Below, piece after piece: positions 1 through 8,578 of a stretch of DNA of 64,000 nucleotides. The stretch spans positions 1,054,001 to 1,118,000 of the forward strand of contig CAWGVW010000002.1 of NCBI GenBank assembly GCA_963826145.1, written 5' to 3'. Each line of letters starts with the position of its first letter. The stretch's first letter is position 1. The notes under the pieces were generated by a model. The model was given only the letters and a program-made list of their open reading frames with translations, ran no database searches and had not been told where the DNA came from. Both the position numbers and the translations under genes were made by a program. The stretch comes from JBGPLJ01 sp963826145 (GTDB lineage: Bacteria > Pseudomonadota > Gammaproteobacteria > Steroidobacterales > Steroidobacteraceae).

Positions 1-344
1 GGTCATAGAGCTCCCGATCGGGCCCGTCGGCGGCTTCGCGCGCTTCCCGCGGAATTTCCATGCCCAGCGCGCGACGCCAGCTCTTCGACGGCGTCGATGA
101 AGCCGAGACGGTCATGCTCCATCAGGAATCCGAGCGCCGTGCCGTGCGCGCCGCAGCCGAAGCAGTGATAGAACTGCTTGTCGGGGCTCACCGTGAAGGA
201 CGGTGTCTTTTCGCCGTGGAACGGGCAGCAGGCTTTGTATTCGCGCCCGGCCTTTTTCAGCTGAATGCGGCTGCCGATGACTTCGATGATATCGGTCCGC
301 GCGACGAGTTCGTCGAGGAAATTCTGGGGAATACGGCCGGCCAT
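1..344 (-). CDS. dnaG: DNA primase DnaG, N-terminal part (runs off the window; apparent frameshift)
   Basis: DnaG makes RNA primers for replication. The visible part starts MAGRIP and has the CHC2 zinc finger: C40-x2-H43 and C61-x2-C64, followed by the usual CGAHG and FLMEHD stretch. It follows yqeY and rpsU in the classical macromolecular-synthesis operon. As given, the frame breaks near base 62-65: after ...EELASRAG the expected family continuation MEIPREAREA lies in the next frame, and the original frame reaches a stop at bases 3-5. Removing one base of the CCC/G at 62-65 restores the reading. Because dnaG is essential, a base-call error is more likely than a real mutation. Identity is certain; only the frame is in doubt. 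Confidence 0.93.
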
Positions 345-373
345 GACGCGCCCCTCGATCGGGCAGGGTCCGC

Positions 374-820
374 TCAGCCGCCGAGCTTGGCTTTGATCTT
401 CGCGCCCACGGCGCCCATGTCGGCCCGGCCCTGGGCCTTCTGCTTCACGAGCCCCATGACCTTGCCCATGTCCCTGATGGTTTGCGCGCCGGTGGCGCCG
501 ATCGCCTCGGCGATCAGGGCTTCGAGTTCCGACTCGGAGAGCTGCTGGGGCAGGTAGGCGGTCAGGAGGGCGATCTCGGCCGTTTCCTTGGCAACGAGGT
601 CGGCGCGATTGCCCGCCTGGAACTGCACGACCGATTCCTTGCGCTGCTTGATCATCTTGTCGAGGACCGCGAGCACCTGGGCGTCGTCGAGCGTGATGCG
701 CTCGTCGACTTCGCGCTGCTTGATGGCCGCGCCGATCATGCGAATGCAGCCGAGGCGGTCCTTGTCGCCGGCACGCATCGCCGCCTTCATGTCCTCTGTG
801 ATTCTTTCTTTCAGGGACAT
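374..820 (-). CDS. yqeY: GatB/YqeY domain protein
   Basis: A 148-residue protein starting MSLKERI, matching the stand-alone YqeY family, which resembles the tRNA-binding tail of the GatB amidotransferase subunit. Family marks are the LGCIRMI segment, the KQRKES helix and the C-terminal DMGKVMGLVK segment. It sits between rpsU and dnaG, the usual place in many gammaproteobacteria, and is co-transcribed leftward with them. Its biochemical role is not established; a link to tRNA or amide transfer is inferred from domain similarity only. Confidence 0.9.
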   Translation of the reverse strand: MSLKERITEDMKAAMRAGDKDRLGCIRMIGAAIKQREVDERITLDDAQVLAVLDKMIKQRKESVVQFQAGNRADLVAKETAEIALLTAYLPQQLSESELEALIAEAIGATGAQTIRDMGKVMGLVKQKAQGRADMGAVGAKIKAKLGG

Positions 821-849
821 GTTGCACTCGCTCGCTTGGGGGTTGGGGT

Positions 850-1062
850 TTAGCGTGCCGCGGGGCGCGTGACGTCGCGGGACAGTCGCTTCAGATGCCG
901 TTTGATCGCCGCCGCCTTCTTGCGTTTCCGCTCCTGGGTCGGCTTCTCGTAGAATTCGCGGCGCCGCAGCTCTGTCAGGATGCCGGCTTTCTCGCACGCG
1001 CGCTTGAAGCGGCGCAGAGCCGCATCGAAATATTCGTTTTCTCTGACACGTACGCTCGGCAT
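850..1062 (-). CDS. rpsU: 30S ribosomal protein bS21
   Basis: Seventy residues, very basic, starting MPSVRVRENE and containing the bS21 signature FKRACEKAG and REFYEKPTQERKRKK. It is the small-subunit protein near the anti-Shine-Dalgarno end of 16S rRNA and helps initiation. It is the first gene of the leftward rpsU-yqeY-dnaG operon. Length and sequence are typical for the family. Confidence 0.98.
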   Translation of the reverse strand: MPSVRVRENEYFDAALRRFKRACEKAGILTELRRREFYEKPTQERKRKKAAAIKRHLKRLSRDVTRPAAR

Positions 1063-1101
1063 TGGTAACAGGTTCCTGACGGGGCCTAAAAAGGGTTGGC
1101 G

Positions 1102-1131
1102 ATTCTAAGAGATGTGCCCCCAAAAAGGCAA
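1102..1131 (-). promoter_or_regulatory. Putative sigma70 promoter of rpsU-yqeY-dnaG
   Basis: Read leftward, TTGCCT (1126-1131) and TAGAAT (1102-1107) are separated by 18 bases and lie about 40 bases upstream of the rpsU start. Both hexamers match four or five of six consensus positions. No alternative promoter was seen in this short divergent gap. Confidence 0.5.
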
Positions 1132-1185
1132 AAACGGCGTAATGACAGGGTCTTGGCTCGGCAGGCCGGCCCCGGTATGGGCGCC

Positions 1186-2211
1186 ATGAGGGTGCTCGGG
1201 ATCGAGTCTTCCTGCGACGAAACCGCGGTTGCCGTCCTGGACGAGGAACGGGGCCTGCTCGCGCACCGGCTCCACAGCCAGTCGGACATGCATGACCGCT
1301 ATGGTGGGGTTGTGCCCGAGCTCGCTTCGCGCGATCACGTCCGCCACCTCGTGCCCCTGACCCGGGCGGTGCTTGCCGATGCGGCCAGCCGGCCGGCCGA
1401 CATTGATGCCGTGGCGTATACGGCCGGTCCCGGCCTGATCGGCGCGCTCCTCGTGGGGGCGGCCTTTGGGCGGAGCCTCGCCTATGCCTGGAATCGGCCG
1501 GCGATCGCCGTTCACCATCTGGAGGGGCACCTGATGGCACCGATGCTCGAGCCGGATGCGCCGCAATTCCCATTCCTCGCGCTCCTCGTGTCGGGCGGGC
1601 ACACCATGCTCATCGACGTTCATGCTTTCGCCGATTACCGCGTGCTCGGTCAGTCGGTCGACGATGCGGCGGGCGAAGCCTTCGACAAGACGGCGAAGCT
1701 CCTGGGCCTCCCGTATCCGGGGGGCGCCCACCTCGAAAGACTCGCGGCACTCGGCAGGGCCGGCCGCCACACATTGCCGCGGCCGATGCTCGACCGTCCG
1801 GGTTTCGATTTCAGCTTCAGCGGGCTCAAGACCGCAGCCGCCCTATTGATTCGCGGGCGTGAACTCACGGCTACCGACCGCAACGATCTCGCGAGCGACA
1901 TCCAGGCCGCCATCGTTGATACGCTTGTCGCGAAGACGCGGCGCGCGCTTGTGGAAACCCGGCTGAAGACGCTGGTGGTCGCCGGCGGCGTCGGCGCCAA
2001 TCGCGCGCTGCGCGAGAGGCTGACGGCCGTCGGCGGCGAACTCGGCGTCGCGGTCCGCTATCCGCGCATCGAATTCTGCACCGACAATGCCGCGATGATC
2101 GCCATGGCCGGGCTCTGGCGGTTGCGCGCCGGTGAGCGTGAACCACTCGCGATTCGCGCACGGGCGCGCTGGCCGCTCGCCGGCAATCCTTCCATCGCAG
2201 CCTCCAGCTGA
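1186..2211 (+). CDS. tsaD: tRNA N6-threonylcarbamoyladenosine transferase TsaD
   Basis: TsaD transfers threonylcarbamoyl from the TsaC/YrdC product to A37 of ANN-decoding tRNAs, together with TsaB and TsaE in the cytoplasm. The 341-residue product starts MRVLGIESSCDET and has the metal-binding HHLEGH motif (H111, H115), the LLVSGGHT phosphate loop, DDAAGEAFDK, and FSFSGLKT. The start at 1186 matches the conserved N-terminus; the ATG at 1177 would add three residues. It is divergent from rpsU, as is common in gammaproteobacteria. The folB gene follows 8 bases after its stop. Confidence 0.98.
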   Translation: MRVLGIESSCDETAVAVLDEERGLLAHRLHSQSDMHDRYGGVVPELASRDHVRHLVPLTRAVLADAASRPADIDAVAYTAGPGLIGALLVGAAFGRSLAYAWNRPAIAVHHLEGHLMAPMLEPDAPQFPFLALLVSGGHTMLIDVHAFADYRVLGQSVDDAAGEAFDKTAKLLGLPYPGGAHLERLAALGRAGRHTLPRPMLDRPGFDFSFSGLKTAAALLIRGRELTATDRNDLASDIQAAIVDTLVAKTRRALVETRLKTLVVAGGVGANRALRERLTAVGGELGVAVRYPRIEFCTDNAAMIAMAGLWRLRAGEREPLAIRARARWPLAGNPSIAASS

Positions 2212-2219
2212 AGGACCCC

Positions 2220-2609
2220 ATGGACCGTATTTTCCTGACCGAGCTCAAGGTCGAAACGATCATCGGCTACTACGACTGGGAACGGCAGGTCCGCCAGACC
2301 GTGCTCGTCGATCTGGAACTGGCGACCGACGTGGCGGCCGCGGCCGTGCACGATGACATCGGCCGCACGCTCAACTACAAGAACGTCGCGAAGCGGACGC
2401 TGCAGTTCGTCGGCGAATCCCAATTCCACCTGCTCGAAACGCTGGCGGAGCGGCTCGCCGCAACGCTCGTGCGCGAATTCGATCTCGCGTGGCTCAAGGT
2501 GACGCTGCACAAGCCGGGCGCGATCCGCAATTCCCGCGATGTCGGCATCGTGATGGAGCGCAGGCGCGAAGACTATCGTCGCGAAGACCATACGGCCGCG
2601 AGCACCTGA
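2220..2609 (+). CDS. folB: Dihydroneopterin aldolase FolB
   Basis: FolB cleaves 7,8-dihydroneopterin to 6-hydroxymethyl-dihydropterin and glycolaldehyde in folate synthesis. The 129-residue product has the family's IIGYYDWERQVRQ N-terminal segment, the LNYKNVAK segment and the catalytic-helix region FHLLETLAERLA. Its stop overlaps the folK start by one base (TGATG), so translation of these two consecutive folate enzymes is likely coupled. Confidence 0.96.
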   Translation: MDRIFLTELKVETIIGYYDWERQVRQTVLVDLELATDVAAAAVHDDIGRTLNYKNVAKRTLQFVGESQFHLLETLAERLAATLVREFDLAWLKVTLHKPGAIRNSRDVGIVMERRREDYRREDHTAAST

Positions 2610-3115
2610 TGCCCGCCGTTTATGTCGCCTGCGGCAGCAACGTCGAACCGGAAAAGAATCTGCGCGGCGCGCTCACCGAGTTGCGACGCGAATATCCGGA
2701 TCTCGGCGTTTCGCCCGCATACCGCAATCCCGCGTTCGGTTTCGACGGCGCCGACTTCATCAATCTCGTGGTCGGTTTTGCGACGGACCAGCCGCTGCGC
2801 GACATCATCCGCAAGCTCCACGCCATCGAAGAGCGGTGCGGGCGGCCGCGCCTCGCCCCGAAATGGGCGCCGCGCGCGATGGACCTCGACATCCTTCTCT
2901 ATGGCGATCAGGTGATCGACGAGCCGGGCCTCAAAGTGCCGCGCGCCGATCTGCTGACGAAGCCCTACATGCTGCGACCGGCCGCGGATCTTGCGCCGAG
3001 CCTCAAGCATCCGACGGCGGGACTCACCTTGCGGCAGCTCTGGCAGGCGTTCGATCAATCAGACCTGCGAATGGTCGAGGTACCGGGATTGGATAACTGG
3101 GGATTTCGCGCCTAG
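2609..3115 (+). CDS. folK: 6-hydroxymethyl-dihydropterin pyrophosphokinase FolK
   Basis: FolK transfers pyrophosphate from ATP to the FolB product. The 168-residue protein starts MPAVYVACGSN and has the conserved W-A-PR-A-MDLDILLYG motif, whose two aspartates bind Mg2+, and the PR-ADL-KPYMLRP segment. It overlaps folB by one base. Its last codons (VPGLDNWGFRA) form the left arm of a 34-bp perfect palindrome shared with the 3' end of the facing gene; the C-terminal residues are therefore set partly by that repeat. Confidence 0.95.
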   Translation: MPAVYVACGSNVEPEKNLRGALTELRREYPDLGVSPAYRNPAFGFDGADFINLVVGFATDQPLRDIIRKLHAIEERCGRPRLAPKWAPRAMDLDILLYGDQVIDEPGLKVPRADLLTKPYMLRPAADLAPSLKHPTAGLTLRQLWQAFDQSDLRMVEVPGLDNWGFRA

Positions 3116-3168
3116 CAGACAGAGCACGACGCGCCGCGAAATCCCCAGTTATCCAATCCCGGTACCTC
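3077..3168. repeat. Perfect 34-bp inverted repeat between convergent folK and SDR genes
   Basis: Arms at 3077-3110 and 3135-3168 are exact reverse complements around a 24-base loop. The left arm codes the last ten or so FolK residues and the right arm reaches the stop codon of the SDR gene. The RNA from either strand would fold into a very strong hairpin, so a bidirectional terminator or mRNA 3'-end stabiliser is plausible, although there is no T-run. Arms this long and exact go beyond an ordinary terminator and suggest a small palindromic repeat insertion or recent gene conversion between the arms. Confidence 0.9.
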
Positions 3169-3919
3169 ACCAGCCGAGGCTGCGGCCTCCGTCGACCGCT
3201 AGGATCTGGCCGGTCACGAAGGGTGCTGCGGTTGCGAAGAAGACGGCGGCCTGCGCAACGTCTTCCGGTGAGCCGAGGCGCTTCAGCGCGGTCTTGTGGA
3301 TGATCTCGGCCTTCATCGCCGCGTCGATCTCGCCTTCGGGCCACATGACCGGACCCGGCGCGATACCGTTCACGCGGATCTCAGGTCCAAGTTCGCGGGC
3401 GAGCGCCCGCGTCAGCATGATGAGTCCCGCTTTCGCGATGCTGTAGAGCGGGTAGTTCGGCAGTGCTCTCATGCCGTGGATGTCGACGAGATTGAGAATG
3501 AGTCCCGCGCGCTGGCGCAGCGCCGGTGCGGCGGCTTGCGCCAGGAAGAGAGGCGCCTTGAGGTTGCTGCCCATCAGGTCGTCCCAGGACTGCAGCGTGA
3601 TCTTTCCGACGGGCGTTGGATAGAAACTCGATGCGTTGTTGACGAGGATGTCGAGACCGCCGAAGGCGGCGACCGATTCATCGATCAACCGCAGCAGGAC
3701 AGCCATGTCGATGAAGTCCGCGCCAAGCGCGACGGCGCTGCCCGCACGTGCACGATTGAGTCTTTCGACGAGCGCCTCGGCCTCACGCCTCGACGACCTA
3801 TAATGAATGACGAGATTCGCGCCGGCGGCATGCAGTGCGGAAGCGATTGCGGCGCCCACACGCCGTGCTGCACCCGTCACGAGCGCGGTACGCGAGGCAA
3901 GCGGGAGCGATGTTGTCAT
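3167..3919 (-). CDS. Short-chain dehydrogenase, pteridine reductase (FolM/PTR1) type
   Basis: A 250-residue Rossmann-fold SDR starting MTTSLPL. It has TGAARRVG (the arginine-rich NADPH loop typical of PTR1/FolM), NNASSF, and the catalytic Y159-x3-K163. The segments HYRSSRREA, LVDIHGM and RVNGIAPGPVMWPE resemble bacterial pteridine reductases, which reduce dihydropterins or dihydrofolate. Location next to folB and folK supports a pterin substrate. The start at 3919 was chosen over a longer version because it places the nucleotide loop at the usual distance. Substrate is inferred, not shown. Confidence 0.85.
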   Translation of the reverse strand: MTTSLPLASRTALVTGAARRVGAAIASALHAAGANLVIHYRSSRREAEALVERLNRARAGSAVALGADFIDMAVLLRLIDESVAAFGGLDILVNNASSFYPTPVGKITLQSWDDLMGSNLKAPLFLAQAAAPALRQRAGLILNLVDIHGMRALPNYPLYSIAKAGLIMLTRALARELGPEIRVNGIAPGPVMWPEGEIDAAMKAEIIHKTALKRLGSPEDVAQAAVFFATAAPFVTGQILAVDGGRSLGW

Positions 3920-4014
3920 GGAGTCAGTGTGCTTCGACCGAATGAAGCTATGGAACGATTGACGGATCGACAATACTCGATCGCCCGCGACCTGTCTGCC
4001 GCAGCCCGTCCGCT

Positions 4015-5184
4015 ATGACGCGAAGCACGAACCTGCCGGCGCTTTCGACGGACGAGCGTCGGCACGCCGAGCGCGTTCGCGCGGCGCTCGATGCGAAACT
4101 CGCCGCCGCCGGCGGCTGGATCCCCTTCAGCGAGTTCATGCGATTCGCGCTTTACGAACCCGGGCTCGGCTACTACAGCGCCGGCGCACGCAAGTTCGGC
4201 GCGGACGGCGATTTCATCACCGCGCCTGAGCTCACGCCGCTCTTCGCCGAGTGTGTCGCCGAACAGATTGCCGAAGTCTTCGCAAAGACCGGCGGGCGCG
4301 AAATCCTCGAGTTCGGAGCGGGCAGTGGAAGGATGGCTGTTGAGGTCGTGCGAGCACTCGTGGCGCGCGGCGTCGAACCCGAGCGCTATGACATCGTCGA
4401 GGTGAGCGCTGATCTCAAGGAGCGCCAGCAGGAGCTCGTGAGTCGATCTCTCGGCGCGCTCGCAGCGCGCGTGCACTGGCTCGAGCGATTGCCCGCGCAG
4501 CCGGTGTGCGGCGCGGTGCTCGCCAATGAGGTCCTGGACGCGCTCCCGGTCGAACGCTTTCGCATTGCCGGCGGACGCATCGAGCGGCTGGGTGTTGCGC
4601 TCGCCGGCAACGATCTTGCGACGGTTCCGCGCCCGGCCCCACAAGCGCTCGAGGCCGCCGTCCAGGCGCTCCCGATCGTGGACGACGAAGTCTACGAGTC
4701 CGAAATCTGTGCACTATTAACGGGCTGGATAGCTGCAGCGTCGCAAGCGCTTGCGCACGGTGTGCTCCTCGTCATGGATTACGGCCTGCCGCGTGCGCAG
4801 TATTACCACCCCGATCGGCGTCAGGGGTCGCTCATCTGTCACTTTCGCCACCGCGCGCACTCGGATGCATTTGCGTACGTGGGGCTTCAGGACCTCACGG
4901 CCTGGGTCGACTTCACGGCCGTGGCCGAAGCGGCCGATGCCGCGGGGCTCGACGTACTCGGCTTTACGACGCAGGCGCAGTTTCTAATGGCGACAGGACT
5001 CGATCGAGCACTCGGCACTTTGCTTCGTGGGGCAGACCGGGACCGGCAGGCCATCGTGAACGCGGCGAACCGCCTGCTGTTGCCGGGCGAGATGGGTGAG
5101 GCATTCAAGGTGATGGCGCTCGGCCGTGGCATCGCCGAACCGCTCCAGGGATTTTCGCTGCGCGATCTGAGGCACACGCTCTAG
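4015..5184 (+). CDS. MidA/NDUFAF7-family SAM-dependent methyltransferase
   Basis: A 389-residue protein of the DUF185 family. Landmarks are FALYEPGLGYYS near residue 44, GDFITAPELTPLF, the SAM motif EFGAGSGRM near residue 98, LANEVLDALPV, and VMDYGLPRAQYYHPDR. In eukaryotes the homologue NDUFAF7 dimethylates an arginine of a complex I subunit; the bacterial target is not known. It stands alone after the SDR on the opposite strand. Confidence 0.9.
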   Translation: MTRSTNLPALSTDERRHAERVRAALDAKLAAAGGWIPFSEFMRFALYEPGLGYYSAGARKFGADGDFITAPELTPLFAECVAEQIAEVFAKTGGREILEFGAGSGRMAVEVVRALVARGVEPERYDIVEVSADLKERQQELVSRSLGALAARVHWLERLPAQPVCGAVLANEVLDALPVERFRIAGGRIERLGVALAGNDLATVPRPAPQALEAAVQALPIVDDEVYESEICALLTGWIAAASQALAHGVLLVMDYGLPRAQYYHPDRRQGSLICHFRHRAHSDAFAYVGLQDLTAWVDFTAVAEAADAAGLDVLGFTTQAQFLMATGLDRALGTLLRGADRDRQAIVNAANRLLLPGEMGEAFKVMALGRGIAEPLQGFSLRDLRHTL

Positions 5185-5207
5185 CAACGTCTTCATCGAG
5201 GTCACTT

Positions 5208-6206
5208 GTGGAGCCGATTCGAGCCATGATCGTCGCTGCGGTCGCCGTGCTTGCACTGCCGGCCGCCGTGCACGCAGGCGATGAGGAGTTGCTCACCGAT
5301 CCGCAGCTCCTCGAGTCAGGGCAGCGGCTCTGGCTCCTGACGGCAGGCGCGGAAGCGGACGGCGATGGTGGATATTTCATCGACGGCAGCGCCGCCCTCT
5401 TGCTGCGCGAGACCCGGTCGTTCGCATTGCACGCAAGTTATTCGGACGCCTCGACCCGGAGCGACCAGCTGACGGCGAGCGCAGTCGATCTCGCGTTCGA
5501 TCAGGGCTTCGAGCATTGGGGATTTTCCCTGTCGGCGGATTACTGGGAGGATCCCAATCTCGTCGCAACCACCGATCTCGGCGGGGCGGTGTCCCTGAAG
5601 TGGCAGGGCTGGCGCTTCACGGCGCTCGCCGAGACGCGATCGAGCGATTTCAATTCATTCGCGGTTGCTGGCGTGATTCCGCGCCCGAACCTGCCGCCAA
5701 TTGCCGTGACCGGAACCGCCGGCTGCAATCTCGACGGGGTCGCCATCGGCGGACGGATCTCCCTCACCGGCAAGCGCTGGAGTGGATACCTCGCCGGCAA
5801 GAATTACGACTATGGCGACTTCGAGTGCCGCTTCTCGAGCCTTGCAATCGGTGGCGTGACCGTGCGCACGGACCGGCTGCGGGCGGTAAGCCCCGCGTTC
5901 CTTCAACGCCTGACGCTCAGGGCAACGGCCGCAGGCTTCGCGACCGTGCACCAGGAAACGGTGTTCCTCGATTCATCGTTGTCGGCCGGCGTCAGCACGG
6001 TACGTGGCACTCACACGTATTCGCTCGACTATCAGCATACGCAGGAACTCATCGACCGGCTCGATTCGGATACGCTGGTTGGAAGTCTCAGCTTTGCGCT
6101 GTCGCGTCGAACGGATCTCGAGGTGCATGTCGGCGTCTTCGACTCGGAGCAGGCGGACACTGTCGGCTTCGCCGGCGTCACACTCATCGCCTACATCGGC
6201 GGCTGA
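5208..6206 (+). CDS. Hypothetical exported protein, probable outer-membrane beta-barrel
   Basis: About 332 residues with an N-terminal signal peptide (MIVAAVAVLALPAAVHAG). The mature part alternates polar and hydrophobic residues and is rich in G, S, T and aromatics (for example GFSLSADYW, RWSGYLAGKNYDYG, HTYSLDYQHTQEL, RTDLEVHVGVFDS), the look of antiparallel strands of an outer-membrane barrel. The GTG start at 5208 has a GAGG six bases upstream; ATG 5226 is the alternative. No specific family is recognised. It follows the methyltransferase by 23 bases on the same strand. Confidence 0.6.
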   Translation: MEPIRAMIVAAVAVLALPAAVHAGDEELLTDPQLLESGQRLWLLTAGAEADGDGGYFIDGSAALLLRETRSFALHASYSDASTRSDQLTASAVDLAFDQGFEHWGFSLSADYWEDPNLVATTDLGGAVSLKWQGWRFTALAETRSSDFNSFAVAGVIPRPNLPPIAVTGTAGCNLDGVAIGGRISLTGKRWSGYLAGKNYDYGDFECRFSSLAIGGVTVRTDRLRAVSPAFLQRLTLRATAAGFATVHQETVFLDSSLSAGVSTVRGTHTYSLDYQHTQELIDRLDSDTLVGSLSFALSRRTDLEVHVGVFDSEQADTVGFAGVTLIAYIGG

Positions 6207-6209
6207 GTC

Positions 6210-7436
6210 CTACTCGCGGCCGCCCGGATCGCGTCGCACGGCGTCGATGCGCCGGCGGCGCAACTGGTCGGCGAGCTCCGGCCCCTTGAATCGCTCGAGT
6301 TCCTCCGTCGTCGGCACCACCGCGGCCGCGCTCGCTCGCGCTCGCCGTAAGCGATCGGCCTGCGGATAGGCGCGATCCTCCAACCCCTTGCGTCCGCGCG
6401 CGTCCGCTTCGCAGGCGAGCAGCAGTTGTTCGAAGCGCGCGGGCCGGCGCAGCGCATCGGCAGCGTCGAGGAGGTCGACCGTGGTTGCCGGCCGCAATTC
6501 CGCGGCCTGATGAATGACGCCGTGATGGCGGGCAGCAAGCACGGCCACGTCGCGATACTCGTTCGGGACCCGGAGCCGGCTGCAAAGTTCGTTCACCAGG
6601 CGGACGCTTCGCTCCTCGTGTCCCGCGTGGCTCGGCAGCAGATCGCGCGGTGTTTCCGCTTTGCCGAGATCGTGCACGAGCGCCGCGAAGCGCACGACCT
6701 TGTCCTTGGAAAGCCGGGCTGCCGCAGCGAGCGCCATCACCGTATGCACCCCCGTGTCGATCTCCGGATGCCAGCGCGCTGGCTGCGGGACGCCGTACAG
6801 GCGCTCGATCTCCGGAAAGACAATCGCCAGCGCGTTGCTCGCGCGCAGGACCTCGAAGTAGACCGCCGGATCCGCTTCGCCGAGCGCCTTCTCCGTTTCC
6901 TGCCACACCCGTTCCGGCACGAGCGCATCGAGCTCGCCGTCCGCCGCCATGCGCCGCGCCAGCGCCAGCGTGTCGTCGCCGACGTGAAAACCAAGCGCCG
7001 CATAGCGGGCAGCGAAGCGGGCGAGCCGCAGCACGCGTACCGGGTCTTCGACGAACGCGGCGGACACGTGGCGGAGGAGTCGATGCTCGAGATCTTCACG
7101 GCCGCCGAACGGATCGATCAGCATGCCTTCGGCTGAGCGCGCCATGGCGTTGATCGTCAGATCGCGGCGGGCGAGATCCTGCTCGAGCGTGACATCGGGA
7201 GCGAAGTCGACTGCGAAACCCCGATAGCCCGGAGCGTTCTTGCGCTCGGTGCGCGCGAGCGCGTATTCCTCGTGGGTCTCGGGATGCAGGAAGACCGGGA
7301 AGTCGCGGCCGACCTGTCGGTAGCCGAGCGCCGTCATCGATTCGGGCGTCGCGCCGACGACGACCCAGTCGCGCTCGGCGACCGCCCGGCCGAGCAGCTC
7401 GTCCCGAACGGCGCCGCCTACCAGATACACTTGCAT
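6210..7436 (-). CDS. cca: Multifunctional CCA protein (tRNA nucleotidyltransferase with HD domain)
   Basis: Adds or repairs the 3' CCA of tRNA. The 408-residue protein starts MQVYLVGGAVRDELLG, has the class II nucleotidyltransferase core (RDWVVVGA, the ERK-NAPGYRGFAVDF segment, RRDLTINAMA, DPFGGREDLEHR) and a C-terminal HD phosphohydrolase domain (VHDLGKAETPRDLLPSH, AARHHGVIHQA). The HD domain gives phosphatase and 2',3'-cyclic phosphodiesterase activity in the E. coli enzyme, which has nearly the same length. It is convergent with the preceding gene, with only three bases between the stops. Confidence 0.97.
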   Translation of the reverse strand: MQVYLVGGAVRDELLGRAVAERDWVVVGATPESMTALGYRQVGRDFPVFLHPETHEEYALARTERKNAPGYRGFAVDFAPDVTLEQDLARRDLTINAMARSAEGMLIDPFGGREDLEHRLLRHVSAAFVEDPVRVLRLARFAARYAALGFHVGDDTLALARRMAADGELDALVPERVWQETEKALGEADPAVYFEVLRASNALAIVFPEIERLYGVPQPARWHPEIDTGVHTVMALAAAARLSKDKVVRFAALVHDLGKAETPRDLLPSHAGHEERSVRLVNELCSRLRVPNEYRDVAVLAARHHGVIHQAAELRPATTVDLLDAADALRRPARFEQLLLACEADARGRKGLEDRAYPQADRLRRARASAAAVVPTTEELERFKGPELADQLRRRRIDAVRRDPGGRE

Positions 7437-7481
7437 CGCCAGATACTAACCGAGTTGCAACCTCAGGAGACCGAGCGACCC

Positions 7482-8570
7482 ATGGTTGATCCGCCAGCTT
7501 CGACGCGGGGCGCAACGGCGGCCGGGTGGCGCCGTCGCCTGCAGATTCTGTCGGGCGCGACGGTGAGCGTGGCGCTTGCCGGGTGTTACGTGCTGCAGGC
7601 GGCACGCGGCCAGGCCTCCATCCTCATGAAGCGCGAACCCATCGATCGCGTGGTCGCGCGGACAAAAACGCCAGCCGATGTCCGTACACGTCTCGAGCAG
7701 GTGATCGCGATCCGGGAATTCGCATCGAGCGAGCTCGGACTGCCGCGCAACAAGAGCTACACCACCTATGCGGACATCGGGCGTGACTACGTCGTCTGGA
7801 ACGTATTTGCAGCGCCTGAGTTTTCCGTCGATCCGAAACTCTGGTGCTTCCCGATCGCCGGCTGTGTGCCCTATCGCGGCTATTTTTCCGAAAAGTCGGC
7901 GCGCAGCTTTGCCGAGAAGCTGCGGGGCAAAGGCCTCGACGTGCACGTAGGTGGGGCCACGGCCTATTCGACGCTTGGACATTTTTCGGATCCGGTCCTC
8001 TCCAGCATGGTTCGCTACGGCGATGTGAACCTCGCGAGCATTATCTTTCACGAGCTTGCGCACCAACGGGTATACGTGCCGGACGACTCCGCGTTCAACG
8101 AAGCCTTTGCGACCGCGGTCGAGCAGGAAGGGGTGCGGCGCTGGCTGTCATCCGAAAACCGGCCGGGGGATCTCGATCTGTTCAATGCGAGGCGCGGGCA
8201 CCTGGTGATCGTTAATGGCGATCTTGCCGCGACGCGGGATCTCCTGCGCGGGACATATAAGAGAGTGAACGGCACGGCGGAAGGAGCGGAAGCCGCGCGA
8301 GCGGAGAAGCAACTCGCGTTTTCGACGCTGGCCGAGCGGCTCGGCCAGCTGTCTGTGCAGTGGAATGACGGCGTGAATTACCGCGACTGGTTTGCCAGCG
8401 ACCTCAACAACGCGCGTCTCGCGGCGGTTGCAACATATTTCGATTGTGTGCCGGGGTTCGATCGACTGCTCGCGCAAAGCGGCGGCGACCTGGAAGCGTT
8501 CTACCGGCGCGTCGGCGAGCTCGCGAAGCGGCCGGCACCCGAACGGCGCGCCGCCGTCTGCAATAACTAG
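7482..8570 (+). CDS. Lipoprotein zinc aminopeptidase (putative aminopeptidase family PF10023)
   Basis: A 362-residue lipoprotein: the N-terminal hydrophobic stretch ends in the lipobox LAGC. The zinc-metalloprotease motif HELAHQ, followed downstream by FNEAFATAVEQEG (probable third ligand glutamate), matches the family annotated as putative aminopeptidases in proteobacteria. Typical family segments GYFSEKSAR and AAVATYFDCVPGFDRLL are present. The ATG at 7482 has a purine-rich CAGGAGA at 7464-7470. Likely acts in the periplasm on peptides; substrate unknown. Divergent from cca. Confidence 0.75.
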   Translation: MVDPPASTRGATAAGWRRRLQILSGATVSVALAGCYVLQAARGQASILMKREPIDRVVARTKTPADVRTRLEQVIAIREFASSELGLPRNKSYTTYADIGRDYVVWNVFAAPEFSVDPKLWCFPIAGCVPYRGYFSEKSARSFAEKLRGKGLDVHVGGATAYSTLGHFSDPVLSSMVRYGDVNLASIIFHELAHQRVYVPDDSAFNEAFATAVEQEGVRRWLSSENRPGDLDLFNARRGHLVIVNGDLAATRDLLRGTYKRVNGTAEGAEAARAEKQLAFSTLAERLGQLSVQWNDGVNYRDWFASDLNNARLAAVATYFDCVPGFDRLLAQSGGDLEAFYRRVGELAKRPAPERRAAVCNN

Positions 8571-8578
8571 TAGAGCCG

